DNA of 64,000 bases, taken from NCBI GenBank assembly GCA_012656075.1, contig JAAKBF010000042.1:744001-808000 (forward strand), read 5' to 3'. Positions 52,401 through 60,952 of the stretch are shown piece by piece. The translations under genes were made by a program, and so were the position numbers. The DNA is from Phytophthora hibernalis. Its lineage: Eukaryota > Oomycota > Peronosporomycetes > Peronosporales > Peronosporaceae. Positions within the stretch are counted from its first letter, which is position 1, and each line of letters starts with the position of its first letter. Under the pieces are notes generated by a model, which made no database searches, was not told where the DNA came from, and saw nothing but the letters and a program-made list of their open reading frames with translations.

Positions 52401-53471
52401 TTACGGTAACTATAAGTACTTGCTCGTACTCAAGGACGACACAACACACTTCTGTGAGCTCGTTCCGTGCGCACTCCCAACTGCAGCCGTGGCAGCTGAA
52501 GCGATATTGGACTGGCATAGCCGATATGGTGCACCCAAAGTCTGGATCAGCGACCAGGGTACACACTTTAAGAATCGAATGGTGGCCGAGGTGGCAAGGC
52601 GTCTTGACAGCAACCAGCGCTTCACTATAGCGTACTGCCCATGGATAAATGGATCCATCGAGAGACTGAACAGGGACATTGCTCAGGATTTGTGGGCTAT
52701 GTGCCTTGAAGGCAAGGTTGACATCCGAGATTGGACTCATTTCGTCCCGGTGGTGCAGGCCAGCCTGAACCACACACCGGTGCCGTCTCTTACCAACAAA
52801 GCCCCAGTAGAACTATGTTACGTTCTGCCCGCTGCATCCCCACTCGACTTCGGGCTCGACAGCGAGACAGGAGATCTCGTCACGATTGACTTGACATCTG
52901 GAAATCTTGAACGGAGATTGTCCGTACTGCGTACTCGTGTACAGGATATGCACAGGAAGGTGCAGACGGCAAGGTCGGAGCAAACCAAGCGGAACCAGAA
53001 TATGCAGAAGGGAGCCAATTTGGCGAACTTCGACGTTGGTGACTACGTCCTTCGATCAAGAGTGGATCAAAACACAACGACAAGCTTCTAGTCACCTGGA
53101 TTGGTCCGTACCAAGTGGTGGGGACAGATTAACACTCATTTCGCGTGCAGCACCTAGTGACTGGCGCGGAATCAGATGTGCACGCTTCACGCTTGAAGTT
53201 CTACGCCGATGAGTCTTTTGAGGTGACGGAGAAAATCCGTGAGCACGTGGCTACTCAGGGTATTGTCCTCACGGTCGCTGAACTCAAAGATCACCGGTGG
53301 AATTCGGCAAAACGGTGTTACGAGATACTGGTAGGGTGGAAAGGATTGGAGCCAATTGAGGACTCATGGGAGTCCCTCAAATCACTGTACAAGGACATTC
53401 CTGTGATGATGAAGCAGTTTGTAACCAAGGCAGCTGACGTTGAGCTGCGTGCAGCCATGGTAAAACTTTAA
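49478..53471 (+). pseudogene. Gypsy gag-pol, broken and internally deleted
   Basis: gag spans 49478-50330, with one in-frame TGA at 49877-49879, FLETLCETKWDKKKEELTDE, and a frame change near 50130. The protease is in 50261-51265 (CPDSGAEISCISS). RT is in 51262-51995: WACAVLLVRKRGG, FRQTVDYKPFNV and LLVWIDDLLLYA (the Y/V-x-D-D box reads W-I-D-D), with a frame change near 51600. RNase H is cut short at 52217-52380 (LLMDASDVGWSVIVS). Integrase follows immediately (52400-53091): LVLKDDTTHFCELV, WISDQGTHFKNR, YCPWINGSIERLNRD. The chromodomain is at 53220-53470 with YEILVGWKGLEPIEDSWE. The abrupt RNase H to integrase join implies a deletion including the zinc-binding N-terminal part of integrase. 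Confidence 0.88.
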
Positions 53472-53542
53472 CACTTCAAGTGGAAGAGCAACATCCAAGA
53501 CAGATCGACTCGAAGACGCGTGGTCAAGTCTTGGTGGGGCGG

Positions 53543-53793
53543 TGTAGTGGGGCGACGGTCTTCATGACCTGACCACGCATCGGGCTGATGGTAAAGAACG
53601 ACCTCAGCTAAAGCTGGCGTAGGATAAGACTCTGAGGTGGGTAAACTAGTGCTGGTATCACTACAGCAGTGTAAGAGTACCTGACGAGAGGTTTGACCGA
53701 TCTCATTCTAAGACTTGCAGACTACAGTACAACCAAGGGTTTACAGGAAGCGCCAGCTTCCCTCGTGAGTTTGTTCAATCGGATTCTACTACA
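53543..53793 (+). repeat. Gypsy 3' LTR
   Basis: 251 bp, preceded by a purine-rich tract GGTGGGGCGG that fits a polypurine tract, and followed by the target duplicate CCGTT. Confidence 0.95.
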
Positions 53794-53798
53794 CCGTT

Positions 53799-54376
53799 CC
53801 GCATATTCGAAAAGTGTTGGCAAACAATGTTTGAAAATGACGCGTATGCCGAAGTCTGCCAGGAATGTTGAGAAGTAGACTACACGAAAACGAAAGTTCA
53901 CCACATCAACCCGCACGTTGGGCTAATACATCGTACAGCTCAAAGCCATACATCGCAACGGCGTGATGTACTGATGCTATGCTGCGGGTCCGTGTACATT
54001 GGTTCGCTGCCCCTGTATGCATGTGAGAAGTTACAATTTGCCTTTCGAAGACCCCGTCGAACTTGTTGCCAACAAGTTCTTGGCGATTCACGAAATCGCT
54101 GTTGGAAACGAACAACAAAAAGTGCTGCCATGGTTTCAGATATTCCCCATTGACGAACGAAAGTTGCAAGCGGCGTTGCAGTGTCAAATTTTATCAACGT
54201 GCTCGGTTCCTCTGGACCCAGCACCCATTCGAAGCAAAGGAACGCTACTACATGTAGAAGCATTACTACTAGTACTTGTGGAAAAAAATGTTGAAGTCGA
54301 TCGAACAGTCTTCAATTTGCAGTCGCCTTGGACACCACCCAGCTCACAAACATCGCAACCCCAAGGAAATATCTCC
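53799..54376. other. upstream region of gene E, unrecognised
   Basis: Both strands have open frames of about 100-150 codons (plus 53999-54457; minus 54263-53940), but neither shows a conserved motif and they overlap one another. The part next to the Gypsy element continues sequence interrupted by it at 49197. I cannot support a gene. Confidence 0.3.
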
Positions 54377-54789
54377 ATGTCACCCAAGCATACGGCGATA
54401 GCATTGGCTGTGCTGGCCATTTGCGACTGCAGATCTGGACGTCACCGTGCAACATGACGCAACCTATGCCATCAATTCCTATAGAGGACCAATTTGCTCG
54501 GTGTAGGAGATCGTCCGACGGGTAAAGAATGCCCTCTCAAGGAAGACGTCGCTATTGCGCCACTCCGAACTTCCGACCTTCAACGAAACCGACTGTGTCG
54601 CGCCTGTGGACGCAAAGTGCGTCGTCGCAGAATCAACGTGGAGCTGTGTTTGAGAATTTATCCAGTACACTCACCATATCGCGCGATCCATCGTTAGAAA
54701 AATCACCCTGGGGCGATCTACCGTGGAGAGCACCCCCACCCGCCGATCCAGTGACGTCAACAATTTCGATTGTTGCTACTACCGAATAA
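54377..54789 (+). pseudogene. secreted cysteine-module protein, paralogue E, decayed
   Basis: ATG 54377 starts a signal-like sequence (MSPKHTAIALAVLAIC). In successive frames follow DLDVTVQHDATYAINS, GVGDRPTGKECPLKEDVAIA, ETDCVAPVDAKC with STWSCV, and SLEKSPWGDLPWRAPPP before the stop at 54789. This is the same architecture as gene D, including the C-terminal SPWGDLPWRAPPP motif. At least four frame changes (near 54428, 54504, 54558 and 54650) separate the parts, too many for a single error, so I call it a pseudogene. Confidence 0.65.
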
Positions 54790-54888
54790 ACAACAGATCA
54801 CATTGACTTGTTTTTCGCATCAAGCCCAAACAGAGATACTGTCGCCGCACGTTCCAACTAAAGTTTATATTGCTTCGGAGTGAAAACC

Positions 54889-56826
54889 TTAAGCATACCC
54901 AAGAGCATACACATACCATAAAGTAGATGCTCCACACGAGCAGTGAGCACTCTCATAATTATTCATGTCGGCAGCACATGCATATATGCATACAACAGCC
55001 TTCGTAACCGATTGCCGATCCCGCCATTCAACTGGTTTCACGCGCACCCACAGAAAAGGTTGCGAACAACGCAAGTCCACAAGCCGCCGCCACCAACTCC
55101 AGGGCTCCCAGTGCCAAGACTTCCCTTTACTGAGATGAGTGGGATGACGAAATCGCCGGTCACGGTTGCTAAATGATTTGCCGCCACCACGCCCACGTGA
55201 AGATGCACCCGAAGAGAAGTAGCGCTGTTTTTGCCGCTTTGACTTGGGAAGCCGTGGGTGAAGCCCCGACATTGCTGGTGACGAATCTGTTGCGTATGAA
55301 GTAGAGTCGGAATGGTCGCCTGGGTCTTCGTCTTCGTCATCCTCTTCATCTTCGTCCTCCTCGTCTCCGCTCTCCAGTCTAGAGTCCTCCCGCTCAGTCC
55401 AGTCTGCAGTAGCTGTGTCTCCGAAAGCTTCGCTGACTGTAACCGATGTAGAAAATGTGTTGCGCTCCTCCGTGATCCGGTTGGTCGATTTTTTGATCGC
55501 CCCACCGAAAGGCATTTCATATCCTGGTGCTGCCGTTCCTCCTGGCTTGTACTGCTCGTTGATGCTGCGAAGTCCTAGCCACCGACATACCTCGTTGCAC
55601 CTATGACTTTCAAGAAACTTTTCCATCCCGAAAGTGCCGAGGTTACCCACACCAAAACCCCGTCCATCTGCTGAATGGATCTGCGGGTCCGTGTAACTAT
55701 CCGCGACGCCCTGAATGTCGACAATCATCAACCGAAAATCCGAAGCCACGAACGTAAAGTGGGAAAAAGCCTGTGGGGTATTGCGTTCTCGTTCCTCCGT
55801 CGTACTGGTTTCACGACCCACATAACCGCTGTTGTTGCTGTATTTCACGTACGCTCCCGGTAGAAACTCCTCCACCGAGCACACCAGGGTTCCTCGCTCC
55901 CTATCCCTCAGTTTCAGCAGCCACGACCTTGCATAGCACACTTTCAGTGGCGGTTCATGTTCATTGTACAATGCCGCGTAATGTGCACACACAGCCTGCA
56001 TCTCGACGTCACTGAGATAAGTACTGGGCTCCGCTGGTCTCAGACTCACTTTCGCCACCAGCAATCTCGACGAAGTTCCATCCGCACCCAACTCCTACCA
56101 AAAGCAAAAACTCAACTAAGTAAAACAACACCTTACCACTAAAAACACGACAACATACCTGCAGATAGTAGGCATTTCTCAATTGACCCGTGGCAAATGG
56201 CACAAGGTCCAATTTGACTCCCACAGGTGTGGAATGCCACTCCAAAGTATCCACATCGAAGCTCAATTTATCTGCTCGTTCTCTTCGGATCCTCGAAAAA
56301 TCCGGAGGGCCATGAGGCACCACTGTCTTGAGCAGAGGTTGCAGTGGAGGTGGTGGTACCGGATTATTGGTACCCGAGCCTCTTCTCGACCGAGGCGAAG
56401 GTTTCTTCCTCTCGGTGGATGTCCCCGTCATCTCGTTAATGATTTGAGTCTTGCGTTCCTGGTACTCGTCGGCCGTCAAGTGGCCGCAGTCTAATAGGAG
56501 TTTTAATGTATTCAATTTCTCAAAGGGGCTCTGGTGGTTGCCTGAGGACGGCGGCCCGGGGGCCAACGCCACGGCCACAGCCATAGGCGCCTCTCGGTCG
56601 TAGGCCCCGTCCATGGACGGCTTGGGGGCGCATCGACGGCCCAGACCGGCGCTCATGGGCTCCTGAACCCGCGAAGAAGGCTGCGACTTTGTTAAGTAAA
56701 AAGGGAAAGTTAGAGGGTGGAACCGAAAATGGAATTAATAGAAGAAGACGTTACCAGTGGCTGGTGCAGGGAGGAATGCAGTGTGCGAGGCTGCCCGCTG
56801 CTGGACGACGGCCGCGAGCGGCTCAT
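54889..56826 (-). CDS. alpha-kinase (MHCK/EF2K type), three exons
   Basis: Alpha-kinases are atypical Ser/Thr kinases, including elongation-factor-2 kinase. Exon 1 is 56826-56755, intron 56754-56681 (74 nt, GTAACG...GCAG), exon 2 56680-56159, intron 56158-56095 (64 nt, GTATGT...GTAG), exon 3 56094-54889. Both introns are phase 0 and the protein is 599 aa without a break. Residues 55-95 (FEKLNTLKLLLDCGHLTADE) resemble a SHOCT-like short helical domain. The catalytic domain (about 140-370) shows VCYARSWLLKLRD, EEFLPGAYVKYSNNSGYV, TPQAFSHFTF, LMIVDIQGVADSYTDPQIHS, GVGNLGTFGMEKFLESHRCN and EVCRWLGL. A very acidic stretch (EEDEDEEDDEDED) and a basic, Gly/Arg-rich tail follow. The start at 56826 is preferred over an upstream in-frame ATG at 56976 that would extend into probable 5' UTR. 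Confidence 0.85.
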
Positions 56827-57202
56827 GGCTACGCCTTCTTGACGTATTTCTAATAAAAGAGGAACTGAATAAGGAAAAGACGGGATTGGCGGGAAAGTGT
56901 TTTTAGTTCCTTTTTGACCAATGGAAGAGTACGGGGTCTGGGCTATCTTTGGGTCCGTTACATGTTGAAGACGCACTTCAACGTCTTTGAAGGCAACTTA
57001 AGACTTCCACGTCAGGGTGTCATGGATCGATTGGCCCGGATTGATTCAATGGTCGTTTCGGTTGTGCAACACGGGAGCTTGCCATAAGCAGCTTCCCAAC
57101 AGCTTTACTCTGGTTTCCATCTTACATCACCGGAATCTGCTATTAGAAAGGCAGCTTGCCGTTGTCTTGAATCTCAATGGGCTCCAGCATTATTCCTGTT
57201 TT
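56827..57202. promoter_or_regulatory. promoter region of the alpha-kinase gene
   Basis: 376 bp between the stop of the thioredoxin-like gene and the kinase start, both on the minus strand. No certain core motif. Confidence 0.35.
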
Positions 57203-58174
57203 CTACTCGGCGTCGTCAACTTCGTCCTTCTCCCGAATGGCGCCGATCTCCACCAGCTTGCGGGCGAGCTACAACAACAGCGTGAACAATCGTCAAATTA
57301 CGGGTACAGCAGAACAGAAAACAAAAACAACAACACTTACGGCAGCTGTGGGAAAGTTGTCACTGGACGAGGCGTGGTGGTTGGCTCGGGTTCCGAAATT
57401 TGCCAGCTCTGCTTCTTCATCATCGTCCGTGAGTCCGTCAAACCCGATCACTCGTTCTGGGAAAGCCACTCCGTCTTTGAAACACACGACGGTGGGCAAC
57501 ACGCGGATCGCGAGTTTCTCCACAAAGAACGGGGCCTTCTCAGCATTCATCTTCAAGAACTTGCACTCAATGTGGGTCTTTGCCAGTTTGGCGAGATGCA
57601 TGTCCATGATCTTGCAGCGCTCAAAGTCGCGGTGGTACAAGTGCACAGCCACCAAGGGACTACCAGTAACTTCTTTGAGGAACTCGTCCTGCGAGATCTC
57701 ACGGTACTCTCCGTGGCCATTGGCAATAAGTGTCTGCTTCTCTTCAAACTCCAATTTCAACTGCTTCAATCTCGCCGCGCGAATGCTACTCACATGACAG
57801 AAAAGGCAACTGTCAAAAGGCAACTTGTCTCAGCCTAAGGCACCAACTGTCTACCGTTCGAGCTCCGGGTCTTCGTCCAGCTCGTCCAGCAAGGCGTCGT
57901 CATCCGAGTCCATCTCCTGGGCCTGTTCTTGGCCCACATAGGACCGGTCTTCCTTCTGCTGGGCCGCTTTGGTCGCCAGCGCCTCTTCGACGCGTCGTTC
58001 ACGTTGCTGCTCGTCCTGCTGCTGACGTTGCTGCTGCTGGGCGCGCACCTTGTCCTGTCGCTCGTTCTTCACCTTGAGGTCCTCCATTGCGCCCTGCATC
58101 CGGTCCGAAGCCTCCACGTGGGCCGCCGAGTCGAACAGCCCAGAGGTGTTGACCATGGAGAACTTGGCCGCCAT
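57203..58174 (-). CDS. TXNDC9 / phosducin-like protein 3, three exons
   Basis: Family members bind tubulin and the CCT chaperonin and regulate tubulin and actin folding in the cytosol. Exon 1 is 58174-57855, intron 57854-57786 (69 nt, GTAGAC...GTAG), exon 2 57785-57341, intron 57340-57269 (72 nt, GTAAGT...GTAG), exon 3 57268-57203. The spliced protein is 276 aa with no break. Exon 1 begins MAAKFSMVNTSGLFD, then a Gln/Arg-rich coiled coil and an acidic DSDDDALLDELDEDPELE. Exon 2 holds the thioredoxin-fold part: NGHGEYREISQDEFLKEV, VAVHLYHRDFERCKIMDMHL, KFLKMNAEKAPFFVEKLAIR and LPTVVCFKDGV. The thioredoxin C-x-x-C is absent, as usual in this family. Exon 3 ends EIGAIREKDEVDDAE. Confidence 0.9.
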
Positions 58175-58244
58175 GACTGCGGCGGTTGGCTCGCAAAATG
58201 AAATGGTGTGTGTGTACATGACATCTCAATGTTGGTGAATGGTA

Positions 58245-58337
58245 CACTAATTTATAGAGTACTGAAATAGTGCAAATAGTGAAGAGGTGTACTTCACACT
58301 AATTTAGGGAGTACTGATATAGTGCTAATAGTGAAGG
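58245..58337. repeat. two ~40-bp direct repeats upstream of the membrane-protein gene
   Basis: CACTAATTTATAGAGTACTG...AATAGTGCAAATAGTGAAG and CACTAATTTAGGGAGTACTG...ATAGTGCTAATAGTGAAG are spaced 12 bp apart, within 120 bp of the next ATG. They could be part of the shared promoter of the divergent pair. Confidence 0.6.
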
Positions 58338-58362
58338 GACGTGAGGATCCGTAAAGTTCAAA

Positions 58363-58782
58363 ATGAGGTTTCTTGTGCTGGCGATGGCAGTGACTTGGTG
58401 GTTTGTAGTGGCTACAGCGTCCAGTTCTTCTTGGAGTGAGGATGTGAGTGACAATGCAAGTAAAAACTGGGACACTGGAACGGTGGATGTGGGTGAAGAT
58501 GACCCCACGTCGGAATTTCAGCCTGCAGACGACTTTATTCCCAAGTCGAATGGATCGTCGAGAGCAAAAGAGACGCATCCGAGTGACGGCAATGGTGGAG
58601 GACTGTCGAGTGCATCGGTTGGCGTCGTTGTCGGGGTGAGTGTAGCGGGCGTGGTGTTGGCTGCGGGTATGGCCGTCTTCGTCTGGAGAGTGTCGAGACG
58701 AGCGGAAGAAGGCACGTTCGTCGACCTGGGGGACGACAGGAGCTACGAGTACGGACGATTCGGAGACTACGCTGCCATGTAG
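58363..58782 (+). CDS. small type I membrane protein, unrecognised
   Basis: 139 aa: signal peptide (MRFLVLAMAVTWWFVVATAS), a Ser/Asp-rich extracellular part of about 65 residues with one N-x-S (NGSS), a single transmembrane helix (VGVVVGVSVAGVVLAAGMAV), and a short cytosolic tail with basic RVSRR followed by an acidic, Tyr-rich end (SYEYGRFGDYAAM). It is divergent from the TXNDC9-like gene, with 188 bp between starts. I know no function. The layout suggests a surface or secretory-pathway protein. Confidence 0.7.
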   Translation: MRFLVLAMAVTWWFVVATASSSSWSEDVSDNASKNWDTGTVDVGEDDPTSEFQPADDFIPKSNGSSRAKETHPSDGNGGGLSSASVGVVVGVSVAGVVLAAGMAVFVWRVSRRAEEGTFVDLGDDRSYEYGRFGDYAAM

Positions 58783-59062
58783 AGCAGCTGTAACTTGCAA
58801 TAGAGTGGAAGATAAATGATGATTTTGGTTGCACAACTTGTGCATCTGGCTAGGAATTGGATTGGCTTCACTGGTATTAACAGCAGCACTACAGTTAGAG
58901 TTGGTCCGAACACTACAGTAGGAGCAAGAAATATGGATTGCAGTCTGGTAACAGAGATTTTATTGGGATGGGTTAGCTGCACACGAAAGAGCTACATACA
59001 GCTATTGTTGCTTGTGTTACGCAATGCAGCGCATGAAATTATCGACACCCAACAATGGACCC

Positions 59063-59454
59063 CTAAGTAGCAAGCGTAATGTATCTAGCGTACATTTTAG
59101 CAATGTCGTCCGCGTCGAAGTCTGAAGTTTTCAGAAGTTGGGCCTCGATGAGGCTGTTGTTCTTTAGGAACTTCCTCAAGGTTTTAGCGGTGGTCCCCTT
59201 CGTGAATACAGTGGCGATGTTCCTCTCTTCGTCGTCGTCATCATCATCGTCGGCTTCGTCTTCCTTTACCGCTCGAAGAGACCTTTTACCGTTGTCCTCG
59301 TTCAAAGCACCAGCAGCGAGCGAACAGCGGTGGCAGTGTCAATCGCAGCCACCGTTGAGAGCTTGATTTCAGCGGATTCAGCACTGACTGAGATGACGTC
59401 GGTACTGGCAAGAAGTGTGACTGTGGCCATGAATAGGATGTAGTGGAGACGCAT
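59063..59454 (-). CDS. RXLR-dEER effector candidate (apparent frameshift)
   Basis: RXLR effectors are secreted by Peronosporales and delivered into plant cells. ATG 59454 begins a signal peptide (MRLHYILFMATVTLLASTDV). In a second frame from about 59305 the canonical motifs occur: RSLR (59284-59273, preceded by GK) and, after an Asp run, DEER (59233-59222). A short C-terminal region of about 50 residues (FTKGTTAKTLRKFLKNNSL; FDADDIAKMYARYITLAT) ends at 59063. The two parts are joined by a frame change in the GCTCGCTGCTGGTGC stretch near 59305-59320. Total length would be about 130 aa, short for the class. I see no complete WY fold. Error or pseudogene cannot be told apart here. Confidence 0.75.
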
Positions 59455-60480
59455 GCTCGGGCAGTGATCGATGTTGGGAAGGTTCTCCGGGGTGTTGTTT
59501 GGAAGGCAAATTGTGAACTGAGTGTGCATCGAGCACGAATGTACATTGTACATTTGTGATACAGCGCGCGATCCACTTATCTCAAGACCGGTGGCTCCCA
59601 GTACAGTATTCATTGACGACCGCCGGCTCTTGATGTTGCAGATTACGGAAATCTGCCAAGACTTAATGGGACTAATCCCGATCGTTTACCATTTGCTTTA
59701 CAACAGCTATTTCGTTTTTGTACTTATCACTCAATCTTATGTCATGATTTCTCCTCTTAAATGTTGCTTCCTGGTACGTGTAGTGTTTTTATTGTAATAC
59801 AGGGAGGACAAGACCATCATCTTGGTGACTCACAAGCTGTGGGTCACAACCCGGACGTGAGCCGACTCCCAGCAGTAAACGACATTGTACCAACGGAAAA
59901 AGGTTCTGCTCGTTCCGAAAAGGGATGTCCGACTATTAAATTAATAACTTAGGTTCTTTGGGATCTCTTGAAGTGAGTAAAGGAGGTAATGGCAATTTTC
60001 TTGAAGATAAAATTGGTTGTCATCTACTTTGGGGGCTAAGCGGGGTGAAGATGTGTAGTCTGGATTTCAGATGAGCAAGTAACCATTTCGGTGAAAATGA
60101 CGAGGAAAACAAGGAGATTTACTCCTTTCAGTTCAAAGACAATTGTACGCCTTTCTCTTATTAGTTTGATACTCCTCTTCTCTTTTTCTTTCTGTTGAAC
60201 GACTACTTCGAGGTCCTTGTCGCTGAGCGTCATCGACGAGAAGAGTCGCAGTCTGCTCATTCACATCCTGTTGAACTTCATCTTGTCGAGCTCCACAACA
60301 CGTCAAAGTTCGCTATGCACGCCTCAAACATTTGCAATGTGATGCAGGCTCTCCGCTTTCCACTTTTTGAATCCATCCGTATAGAGACCTCCGCCAACGC
60401 TTTAACAGCCCCCAACAGAAGACCGAGAGGAAGACCCCGTGACAAGACCCATGACCCGAAACGAGAACTGACATCTCCGA
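59455..60480. other. intergenic between RXLR and Crinkler genes
   Basis: No certain gene. On the minus strand, fragments such as AEVSIRMDSKSGKRRACITL (near 60370) and LFSSMTLSDKDLEVVVQQ (near 60230) look protein-like and could be decayed C-terminal Crinkler sequence. They are in different frames with stops between. Confidence 0.3.
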
Positions 60481-60952
60481 CTACTCTTCCTTCTTAGTCT
60501 GCTCCGAAAACACAGGAGTTGCTTCCACGAGGACCATGATGATCCATCCCTAGAGAAAAGATAGGTTAGCAACTGCCGCATCACAAAATGATAGAGTAAA
60601 CATTCACTCTTACGCTTGTCCGTAGTCGGCAACACCACCACCACATGCACAACTCCACTGTGGCGATACCCCACAATTTTTCCGACAAACCATCCTCATA
60701 TAGTGGTTTGGTCGGGTCATCCAGCTCCTGCATGCCAGAGATGTCGTCTATACCTCCTTGGGCCTCGTTTACCGTCAGCCACTTGCCGCTTTTCTTCGCC
60801 AAGTAGACCTCCAACCTACGCGCAGGACACTTGATCTCCTCCTCATTCTCCGCCTTGATCGCCTTCTTCAAGTGATCCACCAACCAGCTCTCGTCTATGT
60901 CCACAGTGAAGACGCTTCGGGTCCTTCCAACGATTGCACAGGCAATGTGCAT
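60481..60952 (-). CDS. Crinkler (CRN) N-domain protein, short, two exons
   Basis: CRN proteins carry an N-terminal ubiquitin-like LFLAK domain linked to delivery into host cells. Here ATG 60952 starts MHIACAIVGRTRSVFTVDID, then VDHLKKAIKAENEEEIKC and LEVYLAKKSGKWLTVNEAQG, where LYLAK takes the place of LFLAK. Intron 60613-60550 (64 nt, GTAAGA...TCTAG) is phase 0; exon 2 (60549-60481) adds GWIIMVLVEATPVFSEQTKK and a stop, for 135 aa in total. An alternative frame in late exon 1 gives GVVHVVVVLP, also like the end of the CRN N-domain, so a 1-nt error in the AAAAA run near 60682 is possible. No C-terminal effector domain is present; this is an N-domain-only or truncated member. Confidence 0.65.

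Larger units (their letters stand above)
49198..53793 (+). mobile_element. Gypsy LTR retrotransposon (chromodomain type), recent insertion
   Basis: Two 251-bp LTRs bracket a gag-pol region and the 5-bp duplication CCGTT stands on both sides (49193-49197 and 53794-53798). Order of domains: gag, aspartic protease, RT, RNase H, integrase, chromodomain (Gypsy order with integrase last). The LTRs differ at only two of 251 positions, so the insertion is young by LTR dating, yet the internal region has several stops, frameshifts and a missing stretch between RNase H and integrase. Confidence 0.95.

Noticed and set aside
53906..54457. Overlapping open frames on both strands upstream of gene E
   Set aside because: Neither shows a motif, a signal peptide or family resemblance, and they exclude each other.
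54889..55200. The Trp/Cys-rich end of the alpha-kinase as a zinc-binding domain
   Set aside because: The cysteines are not in a recognisable metal-binding spacing, and the region may include an unspliced intron or read-through into 3' UTR.
56710..56976. Alpha-kinase start at 56976
   Set aside because: The extra 50 residues show no conserved feature, and the first intron and exon fit better with ATG 56826.
57017..57838. A 273-codon plus-strand frame opposite the TXNDC9-like gene
   Set aside because: It is the antisense shadow of well conserved thioredoxin-like exons and crosses their introns.
59063..59222. A WY-type effector fold after the dEER motif
   Set aside because: The C-terminal part is only about 50 residues and lacks the spaced Trp and Tyr of the fold.
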